Below are positions 10,496 to 21,463 of a stretch of DNA of 64,000 bases, piece by piece (within the stretch, counting starts at the first letter, position 1; every line of letters begins with the position of its first letter). Origin of the DNA: Cordilura impudica (Eukaryota; Arthropoda; Insecta; Diptera; Scathophagidae); contig OY821521.1 of NCBI GenBank assembly GCA_963682025.1, positions 197,109,526 to 197,173,525 of the forward strand. The letters run 5' to 3'. A program made the translations under genes and the position numbers. The notes beneath the pieces were generated by a model. The model saw nothing but the letters and a program-made list of their open reading frames with translations. It was not told the DNA's origin and searched no databases.

Positions 10496-11439
10496 AAAAA
10501 TTGAGGGAAAGTTTTCAATTATTGTGCAGTAAAAGTTTCCATTGTTTTGTCGGCAGAATAAAAATGGCTTCTTTTAAGTTTTGTTATTTTTTTTTCTAAA
10601 GTTCAGCTATTTTATGGTGATATTTTTCATTTTAAACACTTTCTTTTAACACATACTCTCTGTTTGTCTGTCTGTCGTGGGTCAATCCCACTCCCCCTTA
10701 TCCAATTGATCTGAAACTTGGTCCATGGTCTTGTTGTGACTACAGATTAATTCTGGGGTAGTCACGCACAGTCACGGAGTGATCTAAATGTCATTTCCCC
10801 TCATCCGATCGATATGAAACTTGGTCCATACACTTGCTATGAAAAAAATATTAACTTTGACTTAGTCACGAACAGTCACGCATGGTCACGCACAGTCACG
10901 GAGAGATTTAAAACGGATTTACCCTCATACAATCAATCTGAAACTTGGCCGACAGACTTGCTGTGAAAAAAGGTTAACTTTAAAATAGTCACGCACAGCC
11001 ACGCATAGTCACTGACAGTCACGCATAGTCATACACAGTCACGTAGAGACTAAAACTCACTTCCCTTAATCCGATCGATCTGAAACATTGTCCATAGACT
11101 AGTTGTGGCCAAAGATTAATTTTTAGATAGTCACACATAGTCACGCACAGTCACGGAGTGATTTAAACCCCACTTCCCCTCATCCGATCGATCTGAAACT
11201 TTGTCCATAGACTTGTTGTGACAAAAGATTAATTTCACGCACAGTCACGGAGAGATTCAAAATTCATATGCATAAGCAAAGAAAGAGTTTTAATAAAAAC
11301 TTTGTTTTTATTGGTTAGATTATTTAAATAAATAATACATCAAATTCTTAAATTAATAAAAGAGTTTTTAATTTTATGATTAATTTTTTTGGTATTGACC
11401 GTTCAATTCGTTTAAACTATATTTTATTAAAAGTTTCAA

Positions 11440-11793
11440 TGTAGTATATACGATAATCTAGATCTTGGAACAATGTTACTCGGTCTGATAGAGGTTATTT
11501 GTATGAGGGCTTGGGTCTAAACATGCATGTCCTATGGCCTATAAAAGCTCATATACCAAATTTCATCCAAATTCTTAAATATATTAATATCTGCGACCTT
11601 TAGTTTTATTACAAAGTTTACATGAACACACAGACAGACGGACAGATGGAAGAACATCGCTAAATTGGCTCAGAAAGTGATTTTAAATCGATTGGTATAA
11701 TAAAAGTTGGGTCTAGGTCAAATACTTTTGGTAGTTACAAACAGCAGCACAAAGTCATTATACCCAAACCACATAGTGGAATAAGGTATAAAT
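11440..11793 (+). repeat. partial copy of the 780-bp dispersed repeat (R family)
   Basis: Matches the right half of the complete copies at 61620-62415 and 57087-57862, including CCTATGGCC.ATAAAAGCTCA, ACACACAGACAGACGGACAG and GGTATAATAAAAGTTGGGTC, then TAGTTACAAACAGCAGCACA and TTATACCCAAACCACATAG. The left half is absent. Confidence 0.8.
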
Positions 11794-12257
11794 ATGTTGC
11801 AGAAAATTTGCTTAGGATTGTATAAAAATATGGAGCCTGATTAATATGAAACAAACATTTTTTTATGAAACAGATAAAACAGATTTAATGATAAATATGA
11901 TACAGAAATTTTTTCTTATTTCGGTAAATTTTTTTACAGTGCAGTACTCTCTCTTGCTCACTAAACAACTGCAAATCAATTTTGCTCATCTATGGTCTAG
12001 GTCAAATATTTTTGGTAATTACAAACATCATCACAAACTCATTATACCCTGCCCTCAAACTGCTCAGAATGAGAACCAGAGGAATTTATGTGATACCAAA
12101 AATTAACTCTTAATATGAGGGACATTAATATGTCCAACAGGCGTAACTAATAACGTAGTTAGTTGGCAGATATACAATATCGGGAAATTTCCGCAAGTTT
12201 AATATAAACGATATTCAAAAATAAAAAATTAACCCATGTAAACCAAGTTTTTATTAT
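11794..12257. other. non-coding with a short R-family fragment
   Basis: No gene. At about 11990-12050 a second short fragment of the R family is present (GGTCTAGGTCAAATATTTTT, ACAAACTCATTATACCCTGC). The rest is unassigned. Confidence 0.5.
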
Positions 12258-12627
12258 AGTAGCAGATTCCAGCACTCGAAATTCGAGTGCAATTACTAGG
12301 CAACTTTATTTTTCAACTTAGTCAATTCATAAACTAACGCTTTTTTGGTTTATTATTATTGTGAATGAAGAAAACAAACTCATTAACAAACTCATTAACA
12401 AATTTAATAAACACACACATAGCATATGTATAATTTTATGTATGTGTTAGTAGCAACTTTAAATGCAATTTACTCAAAATAAAGGAAAAAAATTTAAAAA
12501 TCTGTAAATCTGGTGAACAGCTAAAAAGAAATACCTTTCAAATAAGATACGTTTGGTCAAAATCGGGATAAAACAGTAGAACAAAACATCGGTAACAAGA
12601 AATCGCCTAGCCTATTAATATTATAGA
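12258..12627 (-). mobile_element. non-autonomous Helitron copy
   Basis: On the minus strand it starts A|TCTATAATATTAATAGGC and ends with hairpin CACTCGAATTTCGAGTG and GGAATCTGCT. The terminal CTAG is altered here (CTACTATA on the minus strand). Full-length copy of about 370 bp in Punch intron 1. Confidence 0.8.
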
Positions 12628-13014
12628 TTCCCTTTCTTTGTCAATTAAGATAACCTTAGGCCCAGTTTTTGAGATGTCAGTTAAACTTAGTTTAGTTAAA
12701 CCGAGAATTATTTTTTTCAGACATGTCCAAATTCATAAAGGAATTGATGAATAAATTCTGGGTTTAACAAAACTAGGTTTAACTGATATCTCAAAACCTG
12801 GGTCTTAATGTTTCAGTTTTACTCAACAGTTGTAATTTTTTTTGTTCAATATTTTTATCAATATTTTTTTTTAATATTTTTTTTTCATCACCACGAGTCT
12901 GGATGCAAAGTTTCAGCTGGATTGGATCACGGAAAAAGGGTTAAAAATCGATCCAAAGTTTTTTCGGAAAGCAGACACTACGAGTTAATTTAAAGGGAGT
13001 AAAAACGAAAATTA
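12628..13014. other. non-coding; short internal inverted repeat
   Basis: No gene. Around 12670-12805 there is an imperfect inverted repeat (TTTTGAGATGTCAGTTAAAC at about 12667 against GTTTAACTGATATCTCAAAA at about 12777), which could be a small fold-back element. Confidence 0.5.
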
Positions 13015-15730
13015 TTATGAGGATTATTCATCGAAGTGCTGCCCTAGCCTACGCTTAAAAGTGGCATTAGAAACCATAAAAAGTTTTAAGTGCTTCGGAA
13101 GAGCCTTCCACACTCTCGTTAATCTAACATGAAAGGACCTTTCATATATAGATGAAGATATAGGTTGACAGACTATCTGCGGGTTCCTCCTTTATCTAGA
13201 AAATTCAAACCTGGATATTCCGTACAATTATTCCTAATTACTTTAAAAAACAATAATAAAATTCTTAATTTAAAAAAGTTTTCAAAAGAAAAACCAAGAA
13301 AATCCTTCACATAGTTAGAGAGATGAACCCCTAGCTCTCAACTTGAAAACGTATCTAACAATCCGATTAAAAGTGAGATTGATACGCCTCAATAAACTGA
13401 TATTAATTCCTATAAATACTTCGTCCATGCGAAAATCAGTTGTAGTTTTGAACAACTATTTGGAGTATTGTAAAAATAGATTTCGATCAGAGTAGTTGGT
13501 TTTTGTAATCAAATTAATAAAAATAATTTAAAATAAAATATGTATAATTAAATTCTTGAATAATATAGTGTTTTATTATCCAGCAATCGTAATTTGACAG
13601 GTTATTACAACTTCCATAGCATAAGCAAATGCGACATCAAAAGAGCACTAGCAACACGTTTTCTCATATTCAGAGGCATATATAAGTCAAGAGATCACAG
13701 TCGTCTAATGGTAGCATTTACACGCGCACAAACATAATCAATATGCTTCGAAACTCTTAATTCATCTCCAAAACGAAGTTAAGTCTAATTCTATCCGCAG
13801 ATGTATTCAAATTAAGACAATTAAACCCAAAACATATTGCCTTAGTTTTGTTTGAATTAATGTACAACCCATTTTCACTCATCCACCGACTAGTTTGGTT
13901 AAAGTAAAATTCAATATTTACCTCTAAAACATCTAAAAACTGTTTCTCCACAGAGAATAAAATCTGTGCGTCATCCGCATACGTTTCCATTACATTAAAA
14001 ATCATTTAAATAAATCCTAAATAAATTGGGACCAACAACAAATCCCTAAGGGGCACACCCTGCAACCTGGAAAGTTCGCGAGTTGCTACCGAGCGATAAG
14101 AATATGTCAATTTACAGGCAGACTTTGAAAAATTAAACATATCACATCATTTAGTTATTTATCAAAAGCTTTGGATAAATCTAAAGAAATCAACCCACTG
14201 TTTTCCTTTTCATTCAACTTTCGCCTTATAGAATCTGTAGGCCTAATAAGAAGAGTTTTAGTACTATGATTTTGTCTAAAACCCGATTGGTTCGAATGAA
14301 GCAAATTATAACAATTAATACTCATCACCATCTGATCATTCATCATATGTTTAGCGATTTTAGAAAAATTGGGTATCATTGAAGTTGGTCGAAAATTGCT
14401 TAAGGTGCTATTACATGATGTGTTTTTTACATATGTACTGTCAAATTTTCCCACAACAAAAGTTGTACACATCGTGTGATACATATGAAACATTGTTTAT
14501 GTACAATACATGAGGAAAGTCACATGTACATTTTTCAATTAGAACAGGTTCTATTTTTGCATGAGAAACATAAGAAAATACAACACTGCTTGTGGCGAAA
14601 GAAAAACAGAGTAAATTTTAAAGATTAATATAGAATGAAAAATAAATTGTTTAGTATTAATTAACAATTAAAAAATATATAACCTTTTTTTAACAATATA
14701 ATTTGTAAATGCAACAAATTAAATCAGCTGTTGTTTACATTTAGAGGTTATGTCATACGGAAATACATATGCACGTGTGATAGCAAAAATTATGAATTGT
14801 ATGTAAAAGACAATTTTGACAGACATGTGGAATTTCATATGGATAAAAAAAGTGACAGTACATATGTAAAAAACACTTCGTGTAATAGCACCTTTAGCTG
14901 ATTTGAATTTCTATCTTTCAGAATCGGCACTACGCGCGAAATTTTCCAATACTTAAGGTCATAAATACTGTATTTATAATGTGCACTAATGCGACAGAGA
15001 TAAAACGATAAATAATTTTAACAAATTTAAGTGGTATGCCAGTCATGGCCAGCTGCATTCGATTTGATCTTCCGCAGTGCTAAAAAGACATCCGTCTCTT
15101 CTATACATTGAAATGAAAAAGAATTATTGTCCGCATGAACCAACTCATTTAAAACATTCGGTAATGGTTCAACCGACTGATTCGAAATTTCAAAATAATT
15201 AATAATATCAGGGTTTACATCAGCTAGCCCCTCCCCTGTCCAATTTGTCCTCAAGACATTCCACTTCTAGTGTTTAGCCCCCTAAATAAATGCTCATGTG
15301 CCCTTCGTTTCGCATTTATAATTACCGTTTTCATTCTGATTCTAGTCCGATAATACACCTTCCAATTCTACAAATTAGGATCTTGCATATGCACCCTATA
15401 TGCGAGATCACGAAGCGAAATATTATGTGATTTCCCTTTGCTTAAACCAAGAGTTATCCTTAAAATTTCCTATTTTGCGTCTGGAAATCGGTACTTAATC
15501 ATGTATGGCATTTACATGCGACATAAGAGTAGAGAGCTGAACATTAACATCATTGGTCCGAAAGATTAGATCAAAGTTATATGAATAGGCTACTTGCTCT
15601 AATCTACCAAAAATCAAATTTGAAAAAAAAAATGTTTTCAAAAAACGTTTCGGACAACTCGGATAAGACAAACTCATTCTATAAAAGCAAACGTTCAAAA
15701 TTTTAAATTTTTCATACAATTTTTAATCGT
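13015..15730 (-). pseudogene. decayed non-LTR retrotransposon (Jockey/CR1-type LINE), split by a MITE
   Basis: Reading on the minus strand from about 15720 down: an endonuclease C-terminal part (FDLIFRTNDVNVQLSTLMSH), a linker with LALRKIKSNAAGHDW (about 15050-15100), then reverse transcriptase pieces SNFRPTSMIPNFSKIAKHMM and LLHSNQSGFRQNHSTKTLL, GLISLDLSKAFDK (14155-14400), YADDAQILFS with the catalytic YADD at 13981-13970, NGLYINSNKTKAI, and the conserved tail LPKHLKLFMVSNATFKRRLG near 13040-13120. Several frameshifts and stops, so inactive. The order endonuclease-RT-tail and the YADD box identify a LINE; the clade is a best guess. It is in the same orientation as the Punch gene that hosts it, and a family X MITE interrupts it at 14403-14893. 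Confidence 0.85.
14403..14893 (+). mobile_element. PIF/Harbinger-like MITE (family X), complete copy
   Basis: Terminal inverted repeats AGGTGCTATTACATGATGTG and, in reverse from 14893, AGGTGCTATTACACGAAGTG, continuing TTTTTTACATATGTACTGTCA on both sides. Flanked by a 3-bp duplication TTA (14400-14402 and 14894-14896), the target type used by PIF/Harbinger elements. 491 bp, no coding capacity. It is inserted in the LINE. Confidence 0.88.
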
Positions 15731-15826
15731 TACGTGTTTTAAGAATGAGCCCCTTATTTAAAAAAAAAATCAACGAAATAGTTGTAGTTTTAAAAATGTA
15801 AATACATTTTAATATATTTCAACTAC

Positions 15827-16283
15827 CTGGCGTTGTAGATGTCCTTGGTGTCATCGGTGTGATGGGTGGTGTACTAGTCGAATCATTTTCATTTATAATA
15901 CCGTTTGTTTTTAACATCAGCTTTGGACGATTACCGACATTTTTACTGGCCACGGTAGCCACTTCGTTAGGGAAACCATCAATAATACTGCCACCAGCAA
16001 CAATACCACCACCAACACCTGCCAGGCTGGCACTACTAACGCCACTAACAGAACCCACAATAGATGGGGGTGGTGTTGGCACAGCATTAACAACACCAAC
16101 CAGTTCATCAGTTTGTGATAAATTACGATCCATTAGTGATGAAGTACCCGAAGTGCTACTTGTTGAGCAAACACTATTGTTGCGGCCACGTGAAAGGATA
16201 TGAGCTTGAGGGAAATTGGTATCATCAATGGCATCATTTAATTCACTAGCACTCATTTCAGATAATTGTCGGGTAAAACTCAT
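15827..16283 (-). CDS. Pu: GTP cyclohydrolase I (Punch), first coding exon
   Basis: Starts MSFTRQLSEMSASELNDAID, then DTNFPQAHILSRGRNNSVCS and TSSTSGTSSLMDR. This is the N-terminal extension characteristic of one fly Punch isoform, outside the catalytic domain. Residues about 55-110 form a low-complexity Gly/Ala/Val/Pro stretch that looks expanded relative to Drosophila (from memory). Then comes KLMLKTNG and a Ser/Thr-Pro-rich end (TPPITPMTPRTSTTP), a plausible phosphorylation region. The exon ends with one base of a Gly codon at 15827, donor GTAGTT at 15826-15821, in phase with exon 2 at 7306. The ATG at 16283 sits in AGCGAACATG and is the start matched by the known N-terminus. Other Punch isoforms start from other first exons, which I did not find here. 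Confidence 0.93.
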
Positions 16284-17335
16284 GTTCGCTATGATTGTGT
16301 ATTTTTGTTGTTTTTGTATAGAGAAGCCAAATTGATTTTGGGATTTACGCGAACAAATAACAATTAATTTTTTTCAAACTAATATTTGTTTATTTATTTC
16401 TTGCTAATACCATTAATTGATACCGTAGAGCTTCAAGATAGACAATAAATATTTGATTATAGTTTATATTGCACACTTTATCGTTGATATTCAATTTTGT
16501 TTTTGTTTTTTTTTTTTAGTTTTTTTTTTAAATTTTTAACAAACTTCAGCTTTAACCGTTATTTCGTCTTTGCTGTACGAATTAAATTCAACAACTGATT
16601 TTCTACTTAAGTATACAAAAATTCAAATTGGTTTTTAAGAAGTTTTTATTTTTGTGTTTAAGCTGAGCATTTTTTTAAATCATCCCAAATAACACACACT
16701 TACACTTTTATGCACACACAGCTAAAAGCTTTTAAGCTTTAATAAAAAAATCCTCTTACTAATAAAAATCCCCACTCTCAAAATTCTTCTTTGTAACCGT
16801 TATTTTATATTGTCTCCCCACTTGTCACTCTAACAGAACATTGGAGAACCCAACTCATACGAAGCAATAAAGCTTTTGAGCTTTAAAACATGAATAGCTC
16901 TCAAAAATTAAACCCCACTCATTATAAATAACAAAGAGCTATAGCCAGGCAGTGAGTATGTGTATTTGGTTTGCTAAGTAATTGTGGAAATAAGTGTTCT
17001 CTATAATTCAAAATAAATAAAAACACAATCTTTTAAATCATTTGAACTTCGTTTTAAAATTGAAAGCTTCGTTTTTATGTTTTGCTCTCAAACCGCATTT
17101 AATAAAATCTACGAAATCATGTTCTTAACAATGAGACATGTAAAAAAGTAATTGTTGAGAGTGTTTCTAAGATTCGGCTCTACTTTTTGAACTTAATCGC
17201 CACAAGGTATTTATTACTTTAAAGCGGTTTTACTGTTTTTAGCATGTGTGCAAGGTTAATGTTGTTGCTATGTTTTGTAATTCGATAACAAGCAACAAGT
17301 GCAAGACATCTAATTCAACCTTAAATACGAATAAT
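16284..17335. other. Punch upstream region, 5' UTR and promoter not resolved
   Basis: Upstream of the Punch start on the minus strand. Contains CA-rich leader-like sequence and T-tracts but no TATA box or start site I can defend. A duplicated theme, GCTTTTAAGCTTTAATAAA near 16727 and GCTTTTGAGCTTTAAAACAT near 16870, is visible. No other gene. Confidence 0.4.
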
Positions 17336-17724
17336 CAGCGATGCTAACTTTTTCAAGCAAAAAGCGCAAAACAGTGGCCGCCAAAAAAAGCGCCAAAAGG
17401 CTCTAAATTCAAATAAAACGAAAAGTGCTAAAAATAAGCTATTTTTAAGCTCGAAATATATAATGTATTATTATTAATTTAAAAAAAGTAATTTATTTGT
17501 ACATTTCACATCAATTACAATTTGATACTTTTTATATATATAAAAAAAGATATATAAAGTACTTAAAATTTTTTGGTACAAGAAGTATCATTTTCCGACT
17601 CATCTTGAGGCCATAGTATTGGAAATGAATTAATGTTGAGTAGAAACAAAAGTGAAAAAATTGGCTTTTTGGATCGTTAAAAGACGCTGAACTTAGCGTA
17701 AAAAGCGCTAAGTTGGCATCGCTG
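17336..17724. mobile_element. hAT-like MITE
   Basis: 389 bp with inverted ends CAGCGATGCTAACTT and, in reverse, CAGCGATGCCAACTT. The flanking octamers CGAATAAT (17328-17335) and AGAATAGT (17725-17732) match at 6 of 8 positions, consistent with an aged 8-bp hAT target duplication. The interior is rich in AGCGC words (AAAAAGCGC, GGCGCTTTTTTT-type). No coding capacity. It lies between Punch and the unknown gene. Confidence 0.78.
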
Positions 17725-18211
17725 AGAATAGTGCTGGTCATTTAATTTTTTTTTTTTTTTAGTTTATAACAATTTTTAAGTGTTCATTTAGATTTTTTTT
17801 AAATAAGAAAACACGTAGTTTTAATGATATTTAAATATATATCTAATGAGTTTAAGAATATTGTAAAAAACAATTTGCTTGAAACTTATAAAAACGTGTT
17901 ATCGAACAACATCAACGCACCTATGAAATATGCTAAGACCTCGTACAACTTACCTAATAGAAATCAAGCTACATGTGGCTACTTCCATTTATACAAAAAA
18001 AAAAATTAATTTTCGATGTCGAGCTGTAACAGTACCTGAAATACGGCGGCGCGAAAAGTTAAATATTCATTTAAAAAACTCAATGAATATTTGTGTTTCG
18101 CTTCAAAACTTATCAATATAAGAATGCCTCACTTGCCAAATCGATTAAATCCACTTTCAGATTTATTTAAATTTAAATATCAACACGCTTGATATCTCAA
18201 ACAAGTTTATT
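17725..18211. other. non-coding
   Basis: AT-rich; no credible gene or repeat recognised. Confidence 0.35.
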
Positions 18212-18410
18212 TAATAACAAGTAAGAGTGTTAAATTCGGCTGTGCCGAATTTTCGATACCCTCCACCTGCGTCTTAAACTCAATATTACAACCAATGTTG
18301 GGTACGGCTACCAGATTAAAACTGTTGCCGATACTGAAACTTTAATCTCCTATACCAATTGAACTTAAAGCTGATTGCTTTTCTTTTCTTCCAGTTTCTA
18401 TTATAATTTC
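18212..18410 (+). repeat. dispersed repeat (S family), copy 1
   Basis: Starts AACAAGTAAGAGTGTTAAAT and TCGGCTGTGCCGAATTTTCG (with a GCCGA hairpin), then GATACCCTCCACC. Further in, CCGATACTGAAACTTTAATC and TTCCAGTTTCTATTATAATT match, in reverse, 52020-52175. The same opening is common in calyptrate genomes. Confidence 0.7.
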
Positions 18411-18479
18411 TTGTTATAATTTTAATTTATAAGTTTTTTAATTTTTCTTTTCGAATTATTATTTATATTTATTTTTATT

Positions 18480-19560
18480 TATTTTTTTTCTTTTGAATTT
18501 TTAACATTTAATTTTAAATTTTTAGTTTTTTAATTTTTAATTTTTAGTTTTTTAGTTTTTAATTTTTAATTTTTAATGTTTAATTTTTAATGTTTAACTT
18601 TTAATTTTTAATTTTTAATTTTTTATTTTTAATTTTTAATTTTTAATTTTTAATTTTTAATTTTTAATTTTTAATTTTTAATTTTTAATTTTTAATTTTT
18701 AATTTTTAATTTTTAATTTTTAATTTTTAATTTTTAATTTTTAATTTTTAATTTTTAATTTTTAATTTTTAATTTTTAATTTTTACTTTTTAATTTTTAA
18801 TTTTTAATTTTTAAATTTAATTTTTAATGTTTAATGTTTAATTTTTAATGTTTAATTTTTAATGTTTAATTTTCAATTTTTAATTTTTAATTTTTAATTT
18901 TAAATTTTTTAATTTTTAAATTTTAATTTTTAATTTTTAATTCTTAATTTTTAAATTTTAATTTTTAATTTTTAATTTTTAATTTTTAATTTTTAATTTT
19001 TAATTTTTAATTTTTAATTTTTAATTTTTAATTTTTAATTTTTAATTTTTAATTTTTAATTTTTAATTTTTAGTTTTTAATTTTTAATTTTTAATTTTTA
19101 ATTTTTAATTTTTAATTTTTAATTTTTAATTTTTAATTTTTAATTTTTAATTTTTAATTTTTAATTTTTAATTTTTAATTTTTAATTTTTAATTTTTAAT
19201 TTTTAATTTTTAATTTTTAATTTTTAATTTTTAATTTTTAATTTTTAATTTTTAATTTTTAATTTTTAATTTTTAATTTTTAATTTTAATTTTTAATTTT
19301 AAATTTTTAATTTTTAATTTTTAATTTTTAATTTTTAATTTATAATTTTTAATTTTTAATATTTTAATATTTTAATATTTTTAATTTTTAATTTTTAATT
19401 TTTAATTTTTAGTTTTTAATTTTTAATTTTTAATTTTTAATTTTTCATTTTTCATTTTTCATTTTTAATTTTTAATAATAATTATAATTTTATAATTTTT
19501 ATTTTTTTATTTTTAATTTTTAACTTTTAATTTTTAGTTTTTTATTTTTAATTTTTATTT
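18480..19560. repeat. satellite-like array of 7-bp AATTTTT units
   Basis: About 1 kb of nearly pure (AATTTTT)n with a few variant units (AATTTTTAGTTTTT, AATGTTT, ATTTTTCATTTTTC). One of the most homogeneous repeats of the window. It separates the S-family repeat from the region upstream of the unknown gene. Confidence 0.95.
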
Positions 19561-20442
19561 TTTAACTTTTTTAAATAAGGTACTTTTGTTTGACTCTTTT
19601 AGGGATTTTATTGGCGATTTATTATTATGTCGCAATAATGATAAAAAATATGTGGCAATACTACTAACATAGTTCATGGTAGTTGTGGTTGTTCGTATGG
19701 TTAATATAATGTGAATGTTGTTGTACAACAATTATGTTCAACCAGTAAAATATTACAAGAAACACACGGGTTTTTAGTTTTTTTAGAGGTGTCTAAAAAT
19801 TTTAGGTCAAATCTCAGCACAATGAAGCCGATTTACCCAATTTTAAATATTAACCTGCTCGAAATAATGGCAAACAATAGTACTGTAACAATAGTAGCAA
19901 ACAATAGTACTGTAACTTTACCCAGGTAAATGGCTTATTTTGTGAATGATCGTGATTTCAACAGATATACGGACAGATGGACAGACGGGCATCGCTATAT
20001 CGAAAAAAAACATTACTCTGCTTTTAAAATTACCAGACTTCCGTATTGAAGTGGCGGATGTGCTTTGCCGTTATGTAAACACAACCGCCAAGTTTTTACT
20101 AAAAAGTATTTTTTTTTCCAAACACTACCCTAGTAAAATTTTTTTAGATCAAAATAAAATTGGCGGGTTAGAGGGTTAATATTTAGTTTAGTTTTCATGG
20201 ATTTTTAACTAAACATTTTATCCAGAGTGAGTAATATTAGATTAATTTTAATCTCCGAAAAATTTAGAGCTTTAAAATTATTTAATAGCTATAAAAAGTT
20301 TGCTCACTGGGATATTTTATTTCAAAATTCCTTTAAACAATTATTTTTTTTAGTTCAACACAATATTTTTTTCCGTTTGGAATTTTTGCCTAAAAAATTT
20401 TTATTTATCCGAAAATATAGCTTTAAAATTTTTTAATGCACG
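19561..20442. other. upstream region of the unknown gene, with a dispersed-repeat fragment
   Basis: No gene. At about 19780-20000 a repeat fragment (CTCAGCACAATGAAGCCGAT..., GATTTCAACAGATATACGGA, GACAGACGGGCATCGC) matches 60118-60290. A short exact duplication of GCAAACAATAGTACTGTAAC lies at 19869 and 19896. Promoter elements were not identified. Confidence 0.5.
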
Positions 20443-21375
20443 ATGCGTGGTATTGAAATGCAGACATCATTTTTCCGAAAGAAAGTGGACCAGCAGGCCA
20501 ATTCAAAGAATGATAAAATCATAGGGAATTATTTGAAACAAAAAAATGTAGCACCATGGTTTCGCGGCACTTCAATGTATCACTTGCAAGGAGCCAACAT
20601 GTTGCTGAATGCCCTACGAGATGATGCCGAACAAAGGACAACACATCGAATACGATCTTGTTTGAATTTGATTGGTTTGGTGCCCATGATAACCACCAAG
20701 GAAATAACATGTCTAATGCATTTGAGTCGCGGCAACGATTTAGCATTTCTATGGTTTCTCATGGAAATGCATTATAAGACTCCCAAACCCGGTGTATACA
20801 GTATAAATGAACAATTGATATGTTCGGCCATCTGTCACTTGGATACAATAACGACTCTAAGGGAATTGGATAAGATACTACCAGCTGGTCATGCCTCCAG
20901 ACGTGATATGAGGGATGCTCAAGCAAAACGCAATGATTTAAAGATGAAATATGTGGGAGCCACAAATAAAAATAAAAAACAGGGCAAATATGTGCTGCCG
21001 TATTTCGAAAAAATTAGACGTCCGGTGCCGTATGGTAAGCCCTTAACATTAGAGATACCTAGTTTTAGGGTAGGCTTTGACAATTACAAAGCCTACAGTG
21101 ATCCAAATCACGTAGTACACAACGAATCTAATCGTTGGTATGCCAACTATGAATTCAATGTGGGCGGGCGTATAGCTTTTCGTATTATTCGGGAAACGAT
21201 AGGTTCTTTATTTGAAAATTTCAAGTCGGCCTCTTTGAAAGCCCACACCATTGAAATACTGTGTGATTATCATAAGACCATCAAAGAAATGGAATTGAAA
21301 TTGGAGCGTGAATTGAAAGTCAAAGCCAGGGATAAATGCTTGCAACAATATTTTGGAACCGGAGAGGAGCAAGAA
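20443..21375 (+). CDS. uncharacterised insect protein, exon 1 (residues 1-311)
   Basis: Opens at ATG 20443 (MRGIEMQTSFFRKK); an alternative in-frame ATG at 20458 is equally possible. It has uniform codon use and no stops, and ends exactly in phase 0 at a GTAAGT donor (21376). Visible traits: no signal peptide or membrane span; a mixed hydrophobic/charged domain in residues 20-130 (WFRGTSMYHLQGANMLLNAL, RIRSCLNLIGLVPM, LAFLWFLMEMHY); a Tyr/Pro-rich middle; and an acidic/basic helical end (KTIKEMELKLERELKVKARD) likely to form a coiled coil running into exon 2. I do not recognise the family. A resemblance to insect DUF4770/DUF4771-type proteins is a vague recollection only. It is divergent from Punch and 4.2 kb away. 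Confidence 0.85.
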
Positions 21376-21463
21376 GTAAGTTGCGGTATTAATTTGTTTT
21401 ATTTTTTTTTTATTCTTCATACGAGTAGTAAATTGTTATGGCGCTTTTTTTTTTTTGCTTTAG

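Larger units (their letters stand above)
8062..11335. mobile_element. Tc1-like transposon with very long, internally repeated inverted ends
   Basis: The outer ends are inverted copies: CTAATCCATAAAAACAAAG near 8070-8090 and, in reverse, the same at about 11295-11330. Each arm is about 0.7-0.8 kb (8062-8885 and 10632-11335) and consists of roughly 100-130-bp tandem subunits. These contain clusters of GTGACTGTGCGTGACTATGC and the block AAGTTTCAGATCGATCGGAT. The inner borders are GAGTTAAAAGAAAGAG and its inverse near 8865 and 10640. Between the arms lie a Tc1-type transposase remnant and a nested MITE. A second copy with the same right arm is at about 57900-59205. The element sits in Punch intron 1. 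Confidence 0.82.

Noticed and set aside
15859..16203. Plus-strand frame opposite Punch exon 1
   Set aside because: Antisense shadow of the low-complexity exon; no independent evidence.
20227..20436. Short frame just upstream of the unknown gene as a further exon
   Set aside because: No donor that would join it in frame and the sequence is AT-biased; the start at 20443 suffices.
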